NCBI RefSeq assembly: GCF_021049245.1
Contig: NZ_CP088020.1
Location: 1,928,001 to 1,992,000 of the forward strand
Length of the DNA: 64,000 bases
Reading direction: 5' to 3'
Source of the DNA: Radiobacillus kanasensis
GTDB lineage: Bacteria > Bacillota > Bacilli > Bacillales > Amphibacillaceae
The notes under the pieces were generated by a model. That model was given only the letters and a program-made list of their open reading frames with translations. It did no database searches and had not been told where the DNA came from. The position numbers and the translations under genes are program-made. Positions 54,116 through 63,275 of this stretch are shown here, in pieces (the first letter of the stretch is position 1; every line of letters begins with the position of its first letter).

Positions 54116-54688
54116 TTATTTTACAGTCCGCAATGCCTGAAAGGATACCTCTAATTCAGATAACTTTTCAGAGAGCTTAATAAACTCCTGTTGATTTCGT
54201 TCATCCAATGCCTGATTAATTTTTTCTTGAAGCTGGTCTCGTTGGAATTGATAGAGAGAGGCATCTAATAAAGATTGGGCCATGGATTTATCCTTTTTTG
54301 TGATGTAATAGCCTTCTGGTATAAAAGGATTATCCTCTAAAACGGCCACATAATCCGGACATTGTTTAGCATTACTGAAATTTAGTTGAATGTAAATCGG
54401 CTCATTACGATTCAATCGAATATCGTGAAACGATTTTTCTGCATCTGTTGTAACAATATGATTTTTGTAAAATCGAAATGGGATATCTTCCGAGCAATGT
54501 GTGGAAATAATAATACCTCTAGGGCAGAATCTAGCCTCGGTGATAAAATGGACATTTTTCAGTAGTGAATCATGATTAATTAAATAATTTAAGATCCATA
54601 CACTTTCTCTTCTCTTCAACTGATAGTTGCTTAAAAACCATTTTATAAAATCCTTCTTATCTTTCGTAGATACAGGTGTATTCAACAA
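54116..54688 (-). CDS. reoY: ReoY (YpiB) family regulator, UPF0302
   Basis: A 190-residue protein of the UPF0302 group. It begins with KKDFIKWFLSNYQLKRRESVWILNYL and has the RGIIISTHCSEDIPFRFYKNHIVTTDAEKSFHDIR block (read as two segments), then a C-terminal coiled region. In Listeria the homologue ReoY helps ClpCP degrade MurA and so controls peptidoglycan synthesis; B. subtilis YpiB is equivalent. It follows the tetratricopeptide gene ypiA by 39 bp, and YpiA has been connected to the same pathway. Confidence 0.88.
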   Translation of the reverse strand: MLNTPVSTKDKKDFIKWFLSNYQLKRRESVWILNYLINHDSLLKNVHFITEARFCPRGIIISTHCSEDIPFRFYKNHIVTTDAEKSFHDIRLNRNEPIYIQLNFSNAKQCPDYVAVLEDNPFIPEGYYITKKDKSMAQSLLDASLYQFQRDQLQEKINQALDERNQQEFIKLSEKLSELEVSFQALRTVK

Positions 54689-54727
54689 TTTCCCCCTCCT
54701 ACCCCAAAAGGAAAGTTCGGTATTATC

Positions 54728-55981
54728 CTACTGTTCGGCCAGTCTTTGAAGGAATTCCTCCACTTCATGATCAGACGGTTCTACTTCTAAGTACTTGCTG
54801 AAAACTTCTTGGGCTTCATTCATTTTTCCTTCTTCAACTAGAAAATAACCAAACTCCTTTAAGAAATCTGAATCTTCTTTGAAGTTAGTATATGCATCGT
54901 GGTACTGCTTTAATGCATCCTCATACAATTCTAGTTCACGATATGCTTTGGCAAGCTCCCAGCGATATTGTTGATCATCTTCCCCATTTTCAATGACACG
55001 CTGTAGCAGCTGAACGATTTCTTCTTCGTTTTGATCGTGTTTATAATTCTCAACAAGGAAAAGAACGGCTTCCTTAAAGCCGAAGTCCAATTCAATCGCT
55101 TGATTTACAAGCTGATAGCCTTCTTCGCTCCTTCCAAGTTTATGAGCTAGTACACCGGCATAATGAAATAGTTCCTTATTAAAATCATCCACTTTCAAGC
55201 CCTCTTTTGCTGTTTCGTAGGCATCCTCTGGCATACCTTCTTGCTCATAAGCTTTGGCCAAATAGTAGTAAACAGAAGGGAACTGTGAATCTCTTTCCAT
55301 TAACTGCTCCCATACTTGAATCGAAATGTCTAAACGATCGGCACGAAAAGCGGTAAAGCCAAATCGAAATAAAGTTTCTGGATTTTCACTATCTGCTTCT
55401 TGATAGAACGTTAACGCTTCTTCAAATTTTCCGCTAGCAGCATATGCTTCTGCTAGTCTTAGACCGATTTCAGTATCCCCAACCACTGTCTGGTTTAGAT
55501 ATACTTTTTCATAATAAGGAATTGCCTTCAAATACTCACCTAATGAAAACGCTAGCTCCCCTAATGCAAAATCAATGACTGTTTCTGATGGATCGATTTG
55601 TTTTGCTTCTAGTAGCTTTTGTTCGGCTACTTCAAAAAGACCTTGCGTTTGATACAAATCAGCAAGCTGGACAAGAGCTTCCATGTATTCTTCATCTTGC
55701 GGAGTGAATTGATTCAAAATATCAATCGCTTCCTCGTCTTCCTCTAAGTCAATGTAAATTTCACTCAGAAGCATTTTAAGCTCCGTTTCCTTCGGATAGC
55801 GTTGGGAAAGTTCGATAATAATTGCCTTCGCGTCTTCTAACATCCCCCATTGCATGTATAGCTCTGCAATCGTATATCTTTCTTCTTCATTAGCTGAAGG
55901 CAAAAATGCTTCTAGCTTATCTATTGCTTTTTCTGTCTGATTTTGTTCCATTAATAGTATTGCTTCGTGTATTTCTTCCAC
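54728..55981 (-). CDS. ypiA: Tetratricopeptide repeat protein YpiA
   Basis: A 417-residue soluble protein made of about eleven TPR units along its whole length (for example YTIAELYMQWGMLEDAKAII, LADLYQTQGLFEVAEQKLLEA, LGEYLKAIPYYEKVY). No membrane segment is seen. It forms a protein-binding superhelix. Proximity to reoY and aroA matches B. subtilis ypiA, which is implicated with ReoY in controlling MurA turnover. Strongly acidic overall. Confidence 0.9.
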   Translation of the reverse strand: MEEIHEAILLMEQNQTEKAIDKLEAFLPSANEEERYTIAELYMQWGMLEDAKAIIIELSQRYPKETELKMLLSEIYIDLEEDEEAIDILNQFTPQDEEYMEALVQLADLYQTQGLFEVAEQKLLEAKQIDPSETVIDFALGELAFSLGEYLKAIPYYEKVYLNQTVVGDTEIGLRLAEAYAASGKFEEALTFYQEADSENPETLFRFGFTAFRADRLDISIQVWEQLMERDSQFPSVYYYLAKAYEQEGMPEDAYETAKEGLKVDDFNKELFHYAGVLAHKLGRSEEGYQLVNQAIELDFGFKEAVLFLVENYKHDQNEEEIVQLLQRVIENGEDDQQYRWELAKAYRELELYEDALKQYHDAYTNFKEDSDFLKEFGYFLVEEGKMNEAQEVFSKYLEVEPSDHEVEEFLQRLAEQ

Positions 55982-55996
55982 TCCTGGCCATCCTTT

Positions 55997-56887
55997 CTAG
56001 CGATCTATGAAATGCCTAGGAATTGAAACTTCCATATATTCTCCCTGCATTTTCTCCGTATTTACAAGATGGTTCTCTTTGACCACCTTACCACGACTAA
56101 CTGTAATCGTCGGGATAGCTTTATGATAACGAAAATGACTATCTCCATCAATTGTAGGGTCTTTCTCAAGGGAAAATAAGTTATAATCGGCACACCCATT
56201 TTCTATTAATTCTCCCTTTCCTGGTGAAATACCTGTTATACGAAGCGTATTTTTTGAAAGTGGTAATTCGGTTACCGGTTCTTGTAATGTGATGATATCA
56301 CGATCTTCACATAACGTTTGCCACAATGGAAAGAGTTGCCTTCCATTTTTCTCATCAAATCGTTGTCCTTCGCGGATCATGATTGGTGTTCGGGAAAATT
56401 GCTGGGCTTCTTGTATCCATTCCCATTTTACGAAATCTAAGTCTGTTACATCGGAAACTTCCACCAATATGAGAGGTACTTTCATCCTACCAAAAAACTT
56501 AATATGATGTGGTTTTAGAATTCGAATAGGGATGGTCGGAACAATCATATGGTCAATAGGTAAGAAAGATAAATTGTTTTTAAACGTTTTAAATCTTTTT
56601 TTATAGCTAATGGAACTTCTAATAGGAAGACGACATAGTAACAACGTACAGCCTCGATTTACATACTTCTGGGCCGTTGTTTCTGGCGACAATGCGTCGA
56701 ATACAGATTCTTCTTCATCCACATACACCTTACCAGGACCAACCCAAAAACGATCCACGTTTATTTCTTGAATACCATCAATACTCGAAAAAGACCGGGT
56801 AAAACAACCATCTTCTATGTGAATACTCTTAGATTTCCAAATTCCGTCCTCTAGTACATTGTCACTATAAAAATAGTAAACCCCCAT
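55997..56887 (-). CDS. Unknown protein, possibly degenerate amidohydrolase-like
   Basis: A 296-residue protein inserted between aroA and ypiA. The N-terminus (IHIEDGCFTRSF, then VDRFWVGPGKVYVDEEESVFD) resembles the leader part of amidohydrolases, in which a PGxIDxHxH motif normally follows. Here the metal-binding histidines are absent. A central barrel-like stretch (IVPTIPIRILKPHHIKFFG, VPLILVEVSDV) and the C-terminal ITVSRGKVVKENHLV also echo that fold. No catalytic residues can be assigned. It may bind a ligand or be a structural relic. The family was not recognised and the fold guess is weak. Confidence 0.5.
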   Translation of the reverse strand: MGVYYFYSDNVLEDGIWKSKSIHIEDGCFTRSFSSIDGIQEINVDRFWVGPGKVYVDEEESVFDALSPETTAQKYVNRGCTLLLCRLPIRSSISYKKRFKTFKNNLSFLPIDHMIVPTIPIRILKPHHIKFFGRMKVPLILVEVSDVTDLDFVKWEWIQEAQQFSRTPIMIREGQRFDEKNGRQLFPLWQTLCEDRDIITLQEPVTELPLSKNTLRITGISPGKGELIENGCADYNLFSLEKDPTIDGDSHFRYHKAIPTITVSRGKVVKENHLVNTEKMQGEYMEVSIPRHFIDR

Positions 56888-56945
56888 ACCTTATTCACTC
56901 CAATCTGAGTTTGTACAAGGTATGAGGGGATGTACAAGGATATTC

Positions 56946-58238
56946 TTAATCTACTAAAACCCGATCTAAATCATCAAAAAAAGACGGGTAAGATACGGCA
57001 ATACATTCGCTGTTTTTTAACGTCACTGGCTCCTTTGACAACAAGGAAGCAACAGCTATCATCATGCCAATTCGGTGATCTCCATAAGAATCAACTGTAG
57101 CACCCTTTAATGTCTGCTCTCCCGAAATAACCATTCCGTCCTCAGTACCTTGAATGGATACACCTAAAGCAGATAAAGTATTCACCACTGCTTCTATACG
57201 ATCCGTTTCCTTAAATTTTAGCTCTTCCGCGTCCCGAATTACCGTTTTTCCTTTTGCCTGAGAAGCTAACAACGCGATGATTGGGATTTCATCGATAATG
57301 CGTGGGATAATTTCTCCATCTATTTCAATTCCTTGAAGGGTAGAATATTCTATCGTAATATCACCGACAGGTTCTCCCCCTATCTCTCTTTGTTGAACAA
57401 CTTTCATAGTGGCTCCCATTTTTTGAAGCACGTCGATAATTCCCGTCCTGGTTGGATTAATACCCACATCGGAAAGGACCAACTTACTTCCTTTTACAAT
57501 CGCAGCTGCTGCGAGGAAAAAAGCCGCCGACGAAATATCGCCCGGCACATCAATTTGCGTTCCTGTTAAGGATTGGTTTCCGTTAATGGTAGAGGTGAGA
57601 CCGTCCTTTTTAATCGTCCCACCGAATGCAGTAAGCATATGTTCCGTGTGGTCTCTCGTTGCTGCTAATTCCGTTACAGAAGTTTTCCCCTCTGTTAAAA
57701 GTCCGGCGAGTAACACGCCCGATTTAACTTGGGCGCTTTTAACTGGTGATTGATAATGAATAGGATTCAGCTTCCCTCCTCTTATAGATAAAGGAAGATA
57801 TTTACCTTTTTCTCGTCCATCCATGTATGCCCCCATTTGACGCAAAGGATGGACAATTCGATCCATGGGGCGTTTTGTTAAGGAATCATCCCCGTGTATC
57901 GTAACATGGAAAGGTAAACCAGCTAGAACACCTAAAAGCAATCGGGTCGTAGTACCGGAGTTTCCTAAGTAAAGGGGATGAAGTGGCTCTTGTAATGCAT
58001 CCACACCATTACCTTCGATTTTCACCGTATCCCCTTTCACTTCAATGGGAACTCCCATTTCCCGAAATGCATCAATAGTTCGTAAACAATCCTCTCCATT
58101 TAAGAAGTGCGTTATAGTTGTAGTTCCTTTTGCTAAAGATCCAAATATAACCGCACGATGGGAAATCGATTTATCACCTGGAACCGATAACGTTCCTTTT
58201 AAGCTAGAAGAAATCGGGTTTAACATTTTCTCCGTCAA
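56946..58238 (-). CDS. aroA: 3-phosphoshikimate 1-carboxyvinyltransferase (EPSP synthase)
   Basis: A 430-residue enzyme of the shikimate pathway (named aroE in B. subtilis). The motifs are [39 protein letters not shown] (class II-like, with the T after GNSGT), [31 protein letters not shown] and [10 protein letters not shown]. The start is taken as TTG 58238, eight bases after GAGG; an ATG four codons in is too near to a GGAG. It lies 10 bp after tyrA in the aroC-aroB-aroH-hisC-tyrA-aroA operon. Confidence 0.94.
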   Translation of the reverse strand: MTEKMLNPISSSLKGTLSVPGDKSISHRAVIFGSLAKGTTTITHFLNGEDCLRTIDAFREMGVPIEVKGDTVKIEGNGVDALQEPLHPLYLGNSGTTTRLLLGVLAGLPFHVTIHGDDSLTKRPMDRIVHPLRQMGAYMDGREKGKYLPLSIRGGKLNPIHYQSPVKSAQVKSGVLLAGLLTEGKTSVTELAATRDHTEHMLTAFGGTIKKDGLTSTINGNQSLTGTQIDVPGDISSAAFFLAAAAIVKGSKLVLSDVGINPTRTGIIDVLQKMGATMKVVQQREIGGEPVGDITIEYSTLQGIEIDGEIIPRIIDEIPIIALLASQAKGKTVIRDAEELKFKETDRIEAVVNTLSALGVSIQGTEDGMVISGEQTLKGATVDSYGDHRIGMMIAVASLLSKEPVTLKNSECIAVSYPSFFDDLDRVLVD

Positions 58239-58248
58239 TCGAACCACC

Positions 58249-59349
58249 TCAATCCTGTATCATTGTTTCATACCCATTTCGTAAAAGGATCTCGTTACTT
58301 CTTTGCTGGAGTCCTTGCTCCGCAAAACTGATACGAAGAACACCTGTAATCCCTTCCCGAATCTCTAAAATTTCAATATTGGTAATGCTGATATCTTCTT
58401 CTGCTAATAGAGAGACCACTTTTAATAAAGCTCCAGTTTGATCTCGAATATCGACAAGTAGATCATAAAAGGCAGGGATGGCTCCTTTTTCTTTCGCTTC
58501 TAATCCATCACGAAAATCTCTCGCTTGTTCCAAATAAGAAACCATCGTTTTTTTATCTCCGTTTTCGAGTAACGATTTTAAGGAAGACATCTCTTTTATC
58601 CAATCATCTAAGAGTCGTGTCATACTCCTTCTGTTCTGAAAAAAGATATCCTGCCACATTTCTGGGTTACTAGAGGCTATTCGGGTAATATCTCGAAACC
58701 CACCTGCTGCCAGCTTCGGTAAGTAGGAATGTGTATGTTGCCATGTTCTCGCTTGATGGACAAGAGAAGATGCAATTAGATGAGGAAAATGGGATACAAC
58801 GCTCGTCATCTCATCATGTTCCTTCGGATTTAAAACGACAAATTTACTTTTCGTACCAGCTAGCAATTCCTTTATAGCGCCTACATGCTGTTGGGAGGCT
58901 TTTGCTGATGGTGTCAAAACATAGATCGCATTTTCAAACAAATGTTCCTTGGCAGCTTGTATCCCCCGTTTATGAGAACCTGCCATTGGATGACCACCGA
59001 TAAAGATAAAATCTGGCGACGTCCATTCGTTTGCTGTGTCCATAACAGCCGATTTAACGGAAGATACATCGGTTACTAAAACGGGCTTTTCCGGCTTTAA
59101 TTCCTTCATTTTGTTCATGTAAGAAATCGTAATAGAAACGGGTGCACTTAAGATGACGTAATCTGCTTGCAACACGCCTTGTTCAAAGCTTTTAGCAGAA
59201 TCATCAATGATTCCGTGCATTTGAGCATACTCTAAGCTTTTCTCATTGGTGTCATAACCGACAACCTTATGAACAGTTGATCCCTTGATACTTTTAGCTA
59301 ATGAGCCACCAATAAGACCTAAACCTACGACAAAAACCGTTTTAGTCAA
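58249..59349 (-). CDS. tyrA: Prephenate dehydrogenase
   Basis: A 366-residue enzyme of tyrosine synthesis. The NAD site is [17 protein letters not shown], followed by [30 protein letters not shown] (catalytic His), and [17 protein letters not shown]-terminal ACT domain (about residues 290-366, [29 protein letters not shown]) likely mediates feedback by tyrosine. Its start overlaps the end of hisC by 8 bp. Confidence 0.94.
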   Translation of the reverse strand: MTKTVFVVGLGLIGGSLAKSIKGSTVHKVVGYDTNEKSLEYAQMHGIIDDSAKSFEQGVLQADYVILSAPVSITISYMNKMKELKPEKPVLVTDVSSVKSAVMDTANEWTSPDFIFIGGHPMAGSHKRGIQAAKEHLFENAIYVLTPSAKASQQHVGAIKELLAGTKSKFVVLNPKEHDEMTSVVSHFPHLIASSLVHQARTWQHTHSYLPKLAAGGFRDITRIASSNPEMWQDIFFQNRRSMTRLLDDWIKEMSSLKSLLENGDKKTMVSYLEQARDFRDGLEAKEKGAIPAFYDLLVDIRDQTGALLKVVSLLAEEDISITNIEILEIREGITGVLRISFAEQGLQQRSNEILLRNGYETMIQD

Positions 59350-60448
59350 TTTTTTTCTCCTTCTTTAAGGATAAGAATTCTTGTAGGCGTGATTGCAGTT
59401 CTTCCATGTCCTCTTTTTTCCCTATGGTAATTCGGATTCCATTTGGACGACCTAATGCTTCTCCGGAACGAACAATAAAGCCTTTACTTAGTAAATATTC
59501 AAATGCTTCATCTCCCGTTGTTGGAAGGTGGACAAATACAAAGTTTGTTTGTGAATCGTCAAAGGCAAGCCCTTCACCTTGAAGAAATGATAGAAACGAT
59601 TGTTTATTAGCTTTATTGTTCAAAAAAGTTTCTTGTAAAAAGGTTTCATCTTGTAAAGCGATAACCGCGGCTTTCTGCGAAAAGCTCGTCGTATTAAATG
59701 GACCACGTGTTACATTTAACGCTCGTGTAATCTCTTCATTCGCAACGCCGTAGCCAACTCTTAACCCGGCTAATCCGTATGCTTTTGAAAAAGTACGAAG
59801 AACAATTAAGTTGTCGTACTGCTTAAGCGCTTCGACTGTATTCGGGTAATCCTCTGTGTCAACATATTCGTAGTAAGCTTCATCAAATACAACAAGTACG
59901 TCTGACGGGCAAGTTTTCATCACGTACTCAAATTCTTCTTTATTGATGTGGCAGCCCGTTGGGTTATTCGGAGAACATAGCCATAATATTTTTGTTTGTT
60001 CGTCAATATTCTCCACCATTTTCTTCACATCATGGTACCCATTTTTTAAAGGAACTTCCTTAATATCTGCTCCTTCAATTACAGCATTATGCTTATATTG
60101 TGGGAAGGTTGGGGTTGCCATTATGGTGTTTGTACCAGGATATAAATACGAATTACAAATGATTTCAATCACTTCGTCGGAACCAGCACCAAAAACGAGT
60201 TGGTCTGGTTCAACCTTTAACTTATCAGCTAACGCCATGCGCAGTTCCGTTGAATAACCATCTGGATAAACCTCTAGTTGGGACATCCATTGACCCAATT
60301 CCTCTTTTACTTTATTAGAAAAACCAAAAGGATTTTCATTGGAGGCTAACTTCACAATTCGAGAAAGACCATATTGTTTTTTAACATCTTCTATTTGTTT
60401 CCCCGGTTTATAGGGTGACATGCTTTTTAATACTTGCTTGCTAGTCAT
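59342..60448 (-). CDS. hisC: Histidinol-phosphate / aromatic aminotransferase
   Basis: A 368-residue pyridoxal-phosphate aminotransferase. It shows SPYKPGKQIEDVKKQYG at the N-terminus, KLASNENPFG, CSPNNPTGCHINKEEF, VVFDEAYYEYV, the cofactor Lys in RTFSKAYGLAGLRVGYG, and RSGEALGRPNGIRITIG. In bacilli this enzyme serves both histidine and tyrosine/phenylalanine synthesis. ATG 60448 follows AAGGAG; the longer frame overlaps aroH. It comes directly after aroH (16 bp), with no trp genes between. Confidence 0.93.
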   Translation of the reverse strand: MTSKQVLKSMSPYKPGKQIEDVKKQYGLSRIVKLASNENPFGFSNKVKEELGQWMSQLEVYPDGYSTELRMALADKLKVEPDQLVFGAGSDEVIEIICNSYLYPGTNTIMATPTFPQYKHNAVIEGADIKEVPLKNGYHDVKKMVENIDEQTKILWLCSPNNPTGCHINKEEFEYVMKTCPSDVLVVFDEAYYEYVDTEDYPNTVEALKQYDNLIVLRTFSKAYGLAGLRVGYGVANEEITRALNVTRGPFNTTSFSQKAAVIALQDETFLQETFLNNKANKQSFLSFLQGEGLAFDDSQTNFVFVHLPTTGDEAFEYLLSKGFIVRSGEALGRPNGIRITIGKKEDMEELQSRLQEFLSLKKEKKID

Positions 60449-60464
60449 CAAAACGTTCTCCTTC

Positions 60465-60827
60465 CTAACGCAATAAATCAGGACGCAATTTCTTTGCATC
60501 ATGATGGTATATATGTTCTATATCTTTTTGTTCTATCGTTGTATTAACTGTAATCATGACGCGGATGCATTTTTCCAAGCTACCTGGTACATCGATTTCC
60601 TGCATACACATGACAGGTACATAGGTCCATCCATCGAGTAATCGGAGTGCCTTTGCGGGAAAGGAAGCTGTAATATCAGATGTAACGCTAATCAGAACAG
60701 ATGCTATGTCTTCCGGATTGATCTGGTTCTTTATCGTCATCTCCTCGACTAGAGCTCTTGTATGTTCTATAATTTGGTCCGCTTCATTTTGAAGCACTGT
60801 CGTTGCTCCTCTTACACCTCTAATCAT
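60465..60827 (-). CDS. aroH: Chorismate mutase, AroH class
   Basis: A 120-residue monofunctional mutase converting chorismate to prephenate. It begins MIRGVRGATTV and has the active-site residues Arg7, Glu78-type in CMQEIDVPGSLEKCIRVMI, and the C-terminal HIYHHDAKKLRPDL. The ATG at 60827 overlaps the aroB stop (ATGATTAG). The longer open frame upstream runs within aroB. It is small, without regulatory domain. Confidence 0.94.
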   Translation of the reverse strand: MIRGVRGATTVLQNEADQIIEHTRALVEEMTIKNQINPEDIASVLISVTSDITASFPAKALRLLDGWTYVPVMCMQEIDVPGSLEKCIRVMITVNTTIEQKDIEHIYHHDAKKLRPDLLR

Positions 60828-61908
60828 TTTGTTGCACCAACTCTCCCAAGAAGTCTTCCAAATCACGACACAGGGAACCCTCATCCATTTTCTGAATGAT
60901 AGGCTCACCTATTTGTTTTAATAACACCATTTGGACATGATTATCTCTTGATTTCTTATCTTTTTTCATTTTTTCAAGCAAAGAAGCTACCTTGACATCA
61001 GGTAGTGATAGTGGATAATTATTGTGTTTTAACCATTGCAAAAGCTCCTGATAAGATAGCTTAACCTCAAACGTTTTTTCACTTACCTTTAGTGCAAACA
61101 ACATGCCGACTGCAACGGCTTCTCCATGGGTCCACACTCCGTATCCAAGTTCTGATTCTAGAGCATGACCTAGTGTATGACCTAAGTTTAAAAACATTCG
61201 ATGATGGGATTCTCTCTCATCTTTTTCCACAACTTCTGCTTTCACTTGAATACCTTGGAGAAGATGTTCCTTAAGGGTTTGTTGAGACAATGGTTTGTTT
61301 AAATCTGTACGAATCACATCTGTCAAAAATGCTGAATCACGCAAGAATCCGTGTTTAACAACTTCTGCATAGCCAGATCGCACTTCTCGTTGCGGAAGTG
61401 ATGTAAGTGTTTCTACGTCATAAATCACGGCCACTGGTGGGTAGAAACTTCCAATCAGGTTTTTTCCGTAGGCATGATTAATCCCTACTTTCCCACCAAC
61501 ACTGCTGTCATGAGCTAAAATCGTTGTAGGCATTTGAACAAAATCAATTCCTCTCATAAAGGTGGAAGCAAAGAAACCTACAAGATCACCTATAACTCCT
61601 CCACCTAACGCAATGACGAGGCTATGACGATTAAGGCCTTTTTCTAATGCGTCCGTAATTAGCTGATAATATTGGTCGATATTTTTGGATGCTTCTCCAT
61701 TGGGAACCACATAGGACTCCACTTGCTGGAAAGATGGAAAATTAGCCTTTACATCCTCCATATATAAATCTGCTACTTTTTGGTCAGAAACAATATATAT
61801 GCTTTCATAGGATTTTGGCAAATAACTAGAGATTTTCTTCCTAATTCCTGCCCCAACCGTTACAACATAGTTACCTGAACTTGTTTGAACAGTTAATGAT
61901 GATTCCAT
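60820..61908 (-). CDS. aroB: 3-dehydroquinate synthase
   Basis: A 362-residue NAD-dependent enzyme making dehydroquinate from DAHP. Motifs are VPNGEASKN, ALGGGVIGDLVGFFASTFMRGIDFVQMPTT (in two parts), AHDSSVGGKVGINHAYGKNLIGSFYPP, RSGYAEVVKHG, and NLGHTLGHALESEL, HGEAVAVGM with zinc ligands. Its ATG directly overlaps the aroC stop by one base. The order aroC-aroB-aroH matches B. subtilis. Confidence 0.95.
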   Translation of the reverse strand: MESSLTVQTSSGNYVVTVGAGIRKKISSYLPKSYESIYIVSDQKVADLYMEDVKANFPSFQQVESYVVPNGEASKNIDQYYQLITDALEKGLNRHSLVIALGGGVIGDLVGFFASTFMRGIDFVQMPTTILAHDSSVGGKVGINHAYGKNLIGSFYPPVAVIYDVETLTSLPQREVRSGYAEVVKHGFLRDSAFLTDVIRTDLNKPLSQQTLKEHLLQGIQVKAEVVEKDERESHHRMFLNLGHTLGHALESELGYGVWTHGEAVAVGMLFALKVSEKTFEVKLSYQELLQWLKHNNYPLSLPDVKVASLLEKMKKDKKSRDNHVQMVLLKQIGEPIIQKMDEGSLCRDLEDFLGELVQQND

Positions 61909-63074
61909 TAGAATTTTCGAACCTCTTCACGGTATTCCTCTATGGCTTTCTTTAATTTCGGAAATTGATCATTCGGGAATTGTTCTAGAATCGCTTTCGC
62001 AACTTCAAAGGCTACTACGTGCTCCATAACAACAGCAGCTGCTGGTACAGCACAAGAATCCGACCTTTCGATACTTGCATTAAAGGCTTCCTTAGATTCA
62101 ATATCTACACTTTGTAATGGTTTATATAAAGTCGGAATTGGTTTCATAACGCCTTTCACTACGATAGGCATTCCAGTTGTCATACCGCCTTCAAACCCAC
62201 CTAAACGATTCGTCTTCCGGTAATAGCCCTCTTCCTCGTTCCAACCAATCTCGTCATGTACTTGACTTCCATTTAAGCGGGCTGCTTCAAAACCGATCCC
62301 AAATTCAACACCTTTAAAAGCATTAATGCTAGCAACTGCTCCAGCGATACGCCCGTCTAATTTGCGGTCATAATGAACATACGATCCGATTCCAGCTGGC
62401 ATTCCTTCGATGTACACCTCTGCCACTCCACCTATGGAATCGCCATCCTTCTTCGCTTTGTCAATCGCATCCATCATCTTTTGGCCAGCTTGTTCGTCTA
62501 AACAACGGACAGGGGATTCCTCTGAAATACGAATACGATCTTCTATGGAAAGATTAGGCTTCGTTTCCGCTTTTATGCCAGCAATCTCATTCACATAGCC
62601 AACAATTCGAATGCCTAAATGCTTCAATAACGTTTTCGCAACAGCCCCAGCAGCAACCCTAGCAGCCGTTTCACGAGCAGAAGAACGTTCTAGTATATTT
62701 CGAATATCTCGGTGACCATATTTAATTGCACCATTTAAGTCTGCATGACCAGGTCTTGGTCTTGTCACGACTCTTCGGATAGATTCTCCCTCAGGAAAAG
62801 GATCTTCTCCCATAATATCTTCCCAATGTTTAAAATCATCGTTATGTATAACCATGGCAATCGGGGAACCTAGTGTATATCCATGCCTTACCCCACCAGC
62901 CATATCTACTAAATCCTTTTCAATTTGCATTCTCTTTCCTCTACCGTGTCCCTTTTGACGTCTTAACAGAGATTCGTTAATATCCTCTTTGGTTATTGGC
63001 ATGAGAGAAGGAATTCCTTCTACAATTGTGGTTAGTTGTTTCCCATGTGACTCTCCAGCTGTTAAGTAGCGCAT
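61908..63074 (-). CDS. aroC: Chorismate synthase
   Basis: A 388-residue FMN-dependent enzyme (aroF in B. subtilis nomenclature) making chorismate. Signatures are [59 protein letters not shown] with [16 protein letters not shown], and [13 protein letters not shown]. It is the first gene of the aromatic operon; about 160 bp separate it from cheR with a terminator between, so its own promoter is likely at 63075-63230. Confidence 0.95.
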   Translation of the reverse strand: MRYLTAGESHGKQLTTIVEGIPSLMPITKEDINESLLRRQKGHGRGKRMQIEKDLVDMAGGVRHGYTLGSPIAMVIHNDDFKHWEDIMGEDPFPEGESIRRVVTRPRPGHADLNGAIKYGHRDIRNILERSSARETAARVAAGAVAKTLLKHLGIRIVGYVNEIAGIKAETKPNLSIEDRIRISEESPVRCLDEQAGQKMMDAIDKAKKDGDSIGGVAEVYIEGMPAGIGSYVHYDRKLDGRIAGAVASINAFKGVEFGIGFEAARLNGSQVHDEIGWNEEEGYYRKTNRLGGFEGGMTTGMPIVVKGVMKPIPTLYKPLQSVDIESKEAFNASIERSDSCAVPAAAVVMEHVVAFEVAKAILEQFPNDQFPKLKKAIEEYREEVRKF

Positions 63075-63236
63075 GTTTGTACCCCCATTAATATCTAATT
63101 TTGTACTACTATATCATACCTTTTCCTTTCTGTGTGAGCGGAAATGACTGAAAAATTCACTTTTTAGATTTTTTGCACAATTATGACGATTATACAACAT
63201 AATGAAAGCATTTACATAAATCAGAGCCAAATAAAG

Positions 63237-63264
63237 AAGAAATCCCAGCAAAGTGAGATTTCTT
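63237..63264 (-). terminator. Terminator of cheR
   Basis: AAGAAATC (63237-63244) pairs with GATTTCTT (63257-63264) 12 bases past the cheR stop. On the minus strand it is followed by the T-rich CTTTATTT. Confidence 0.65.
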
Positions 63265-63275
63265 AGAATAGATCA

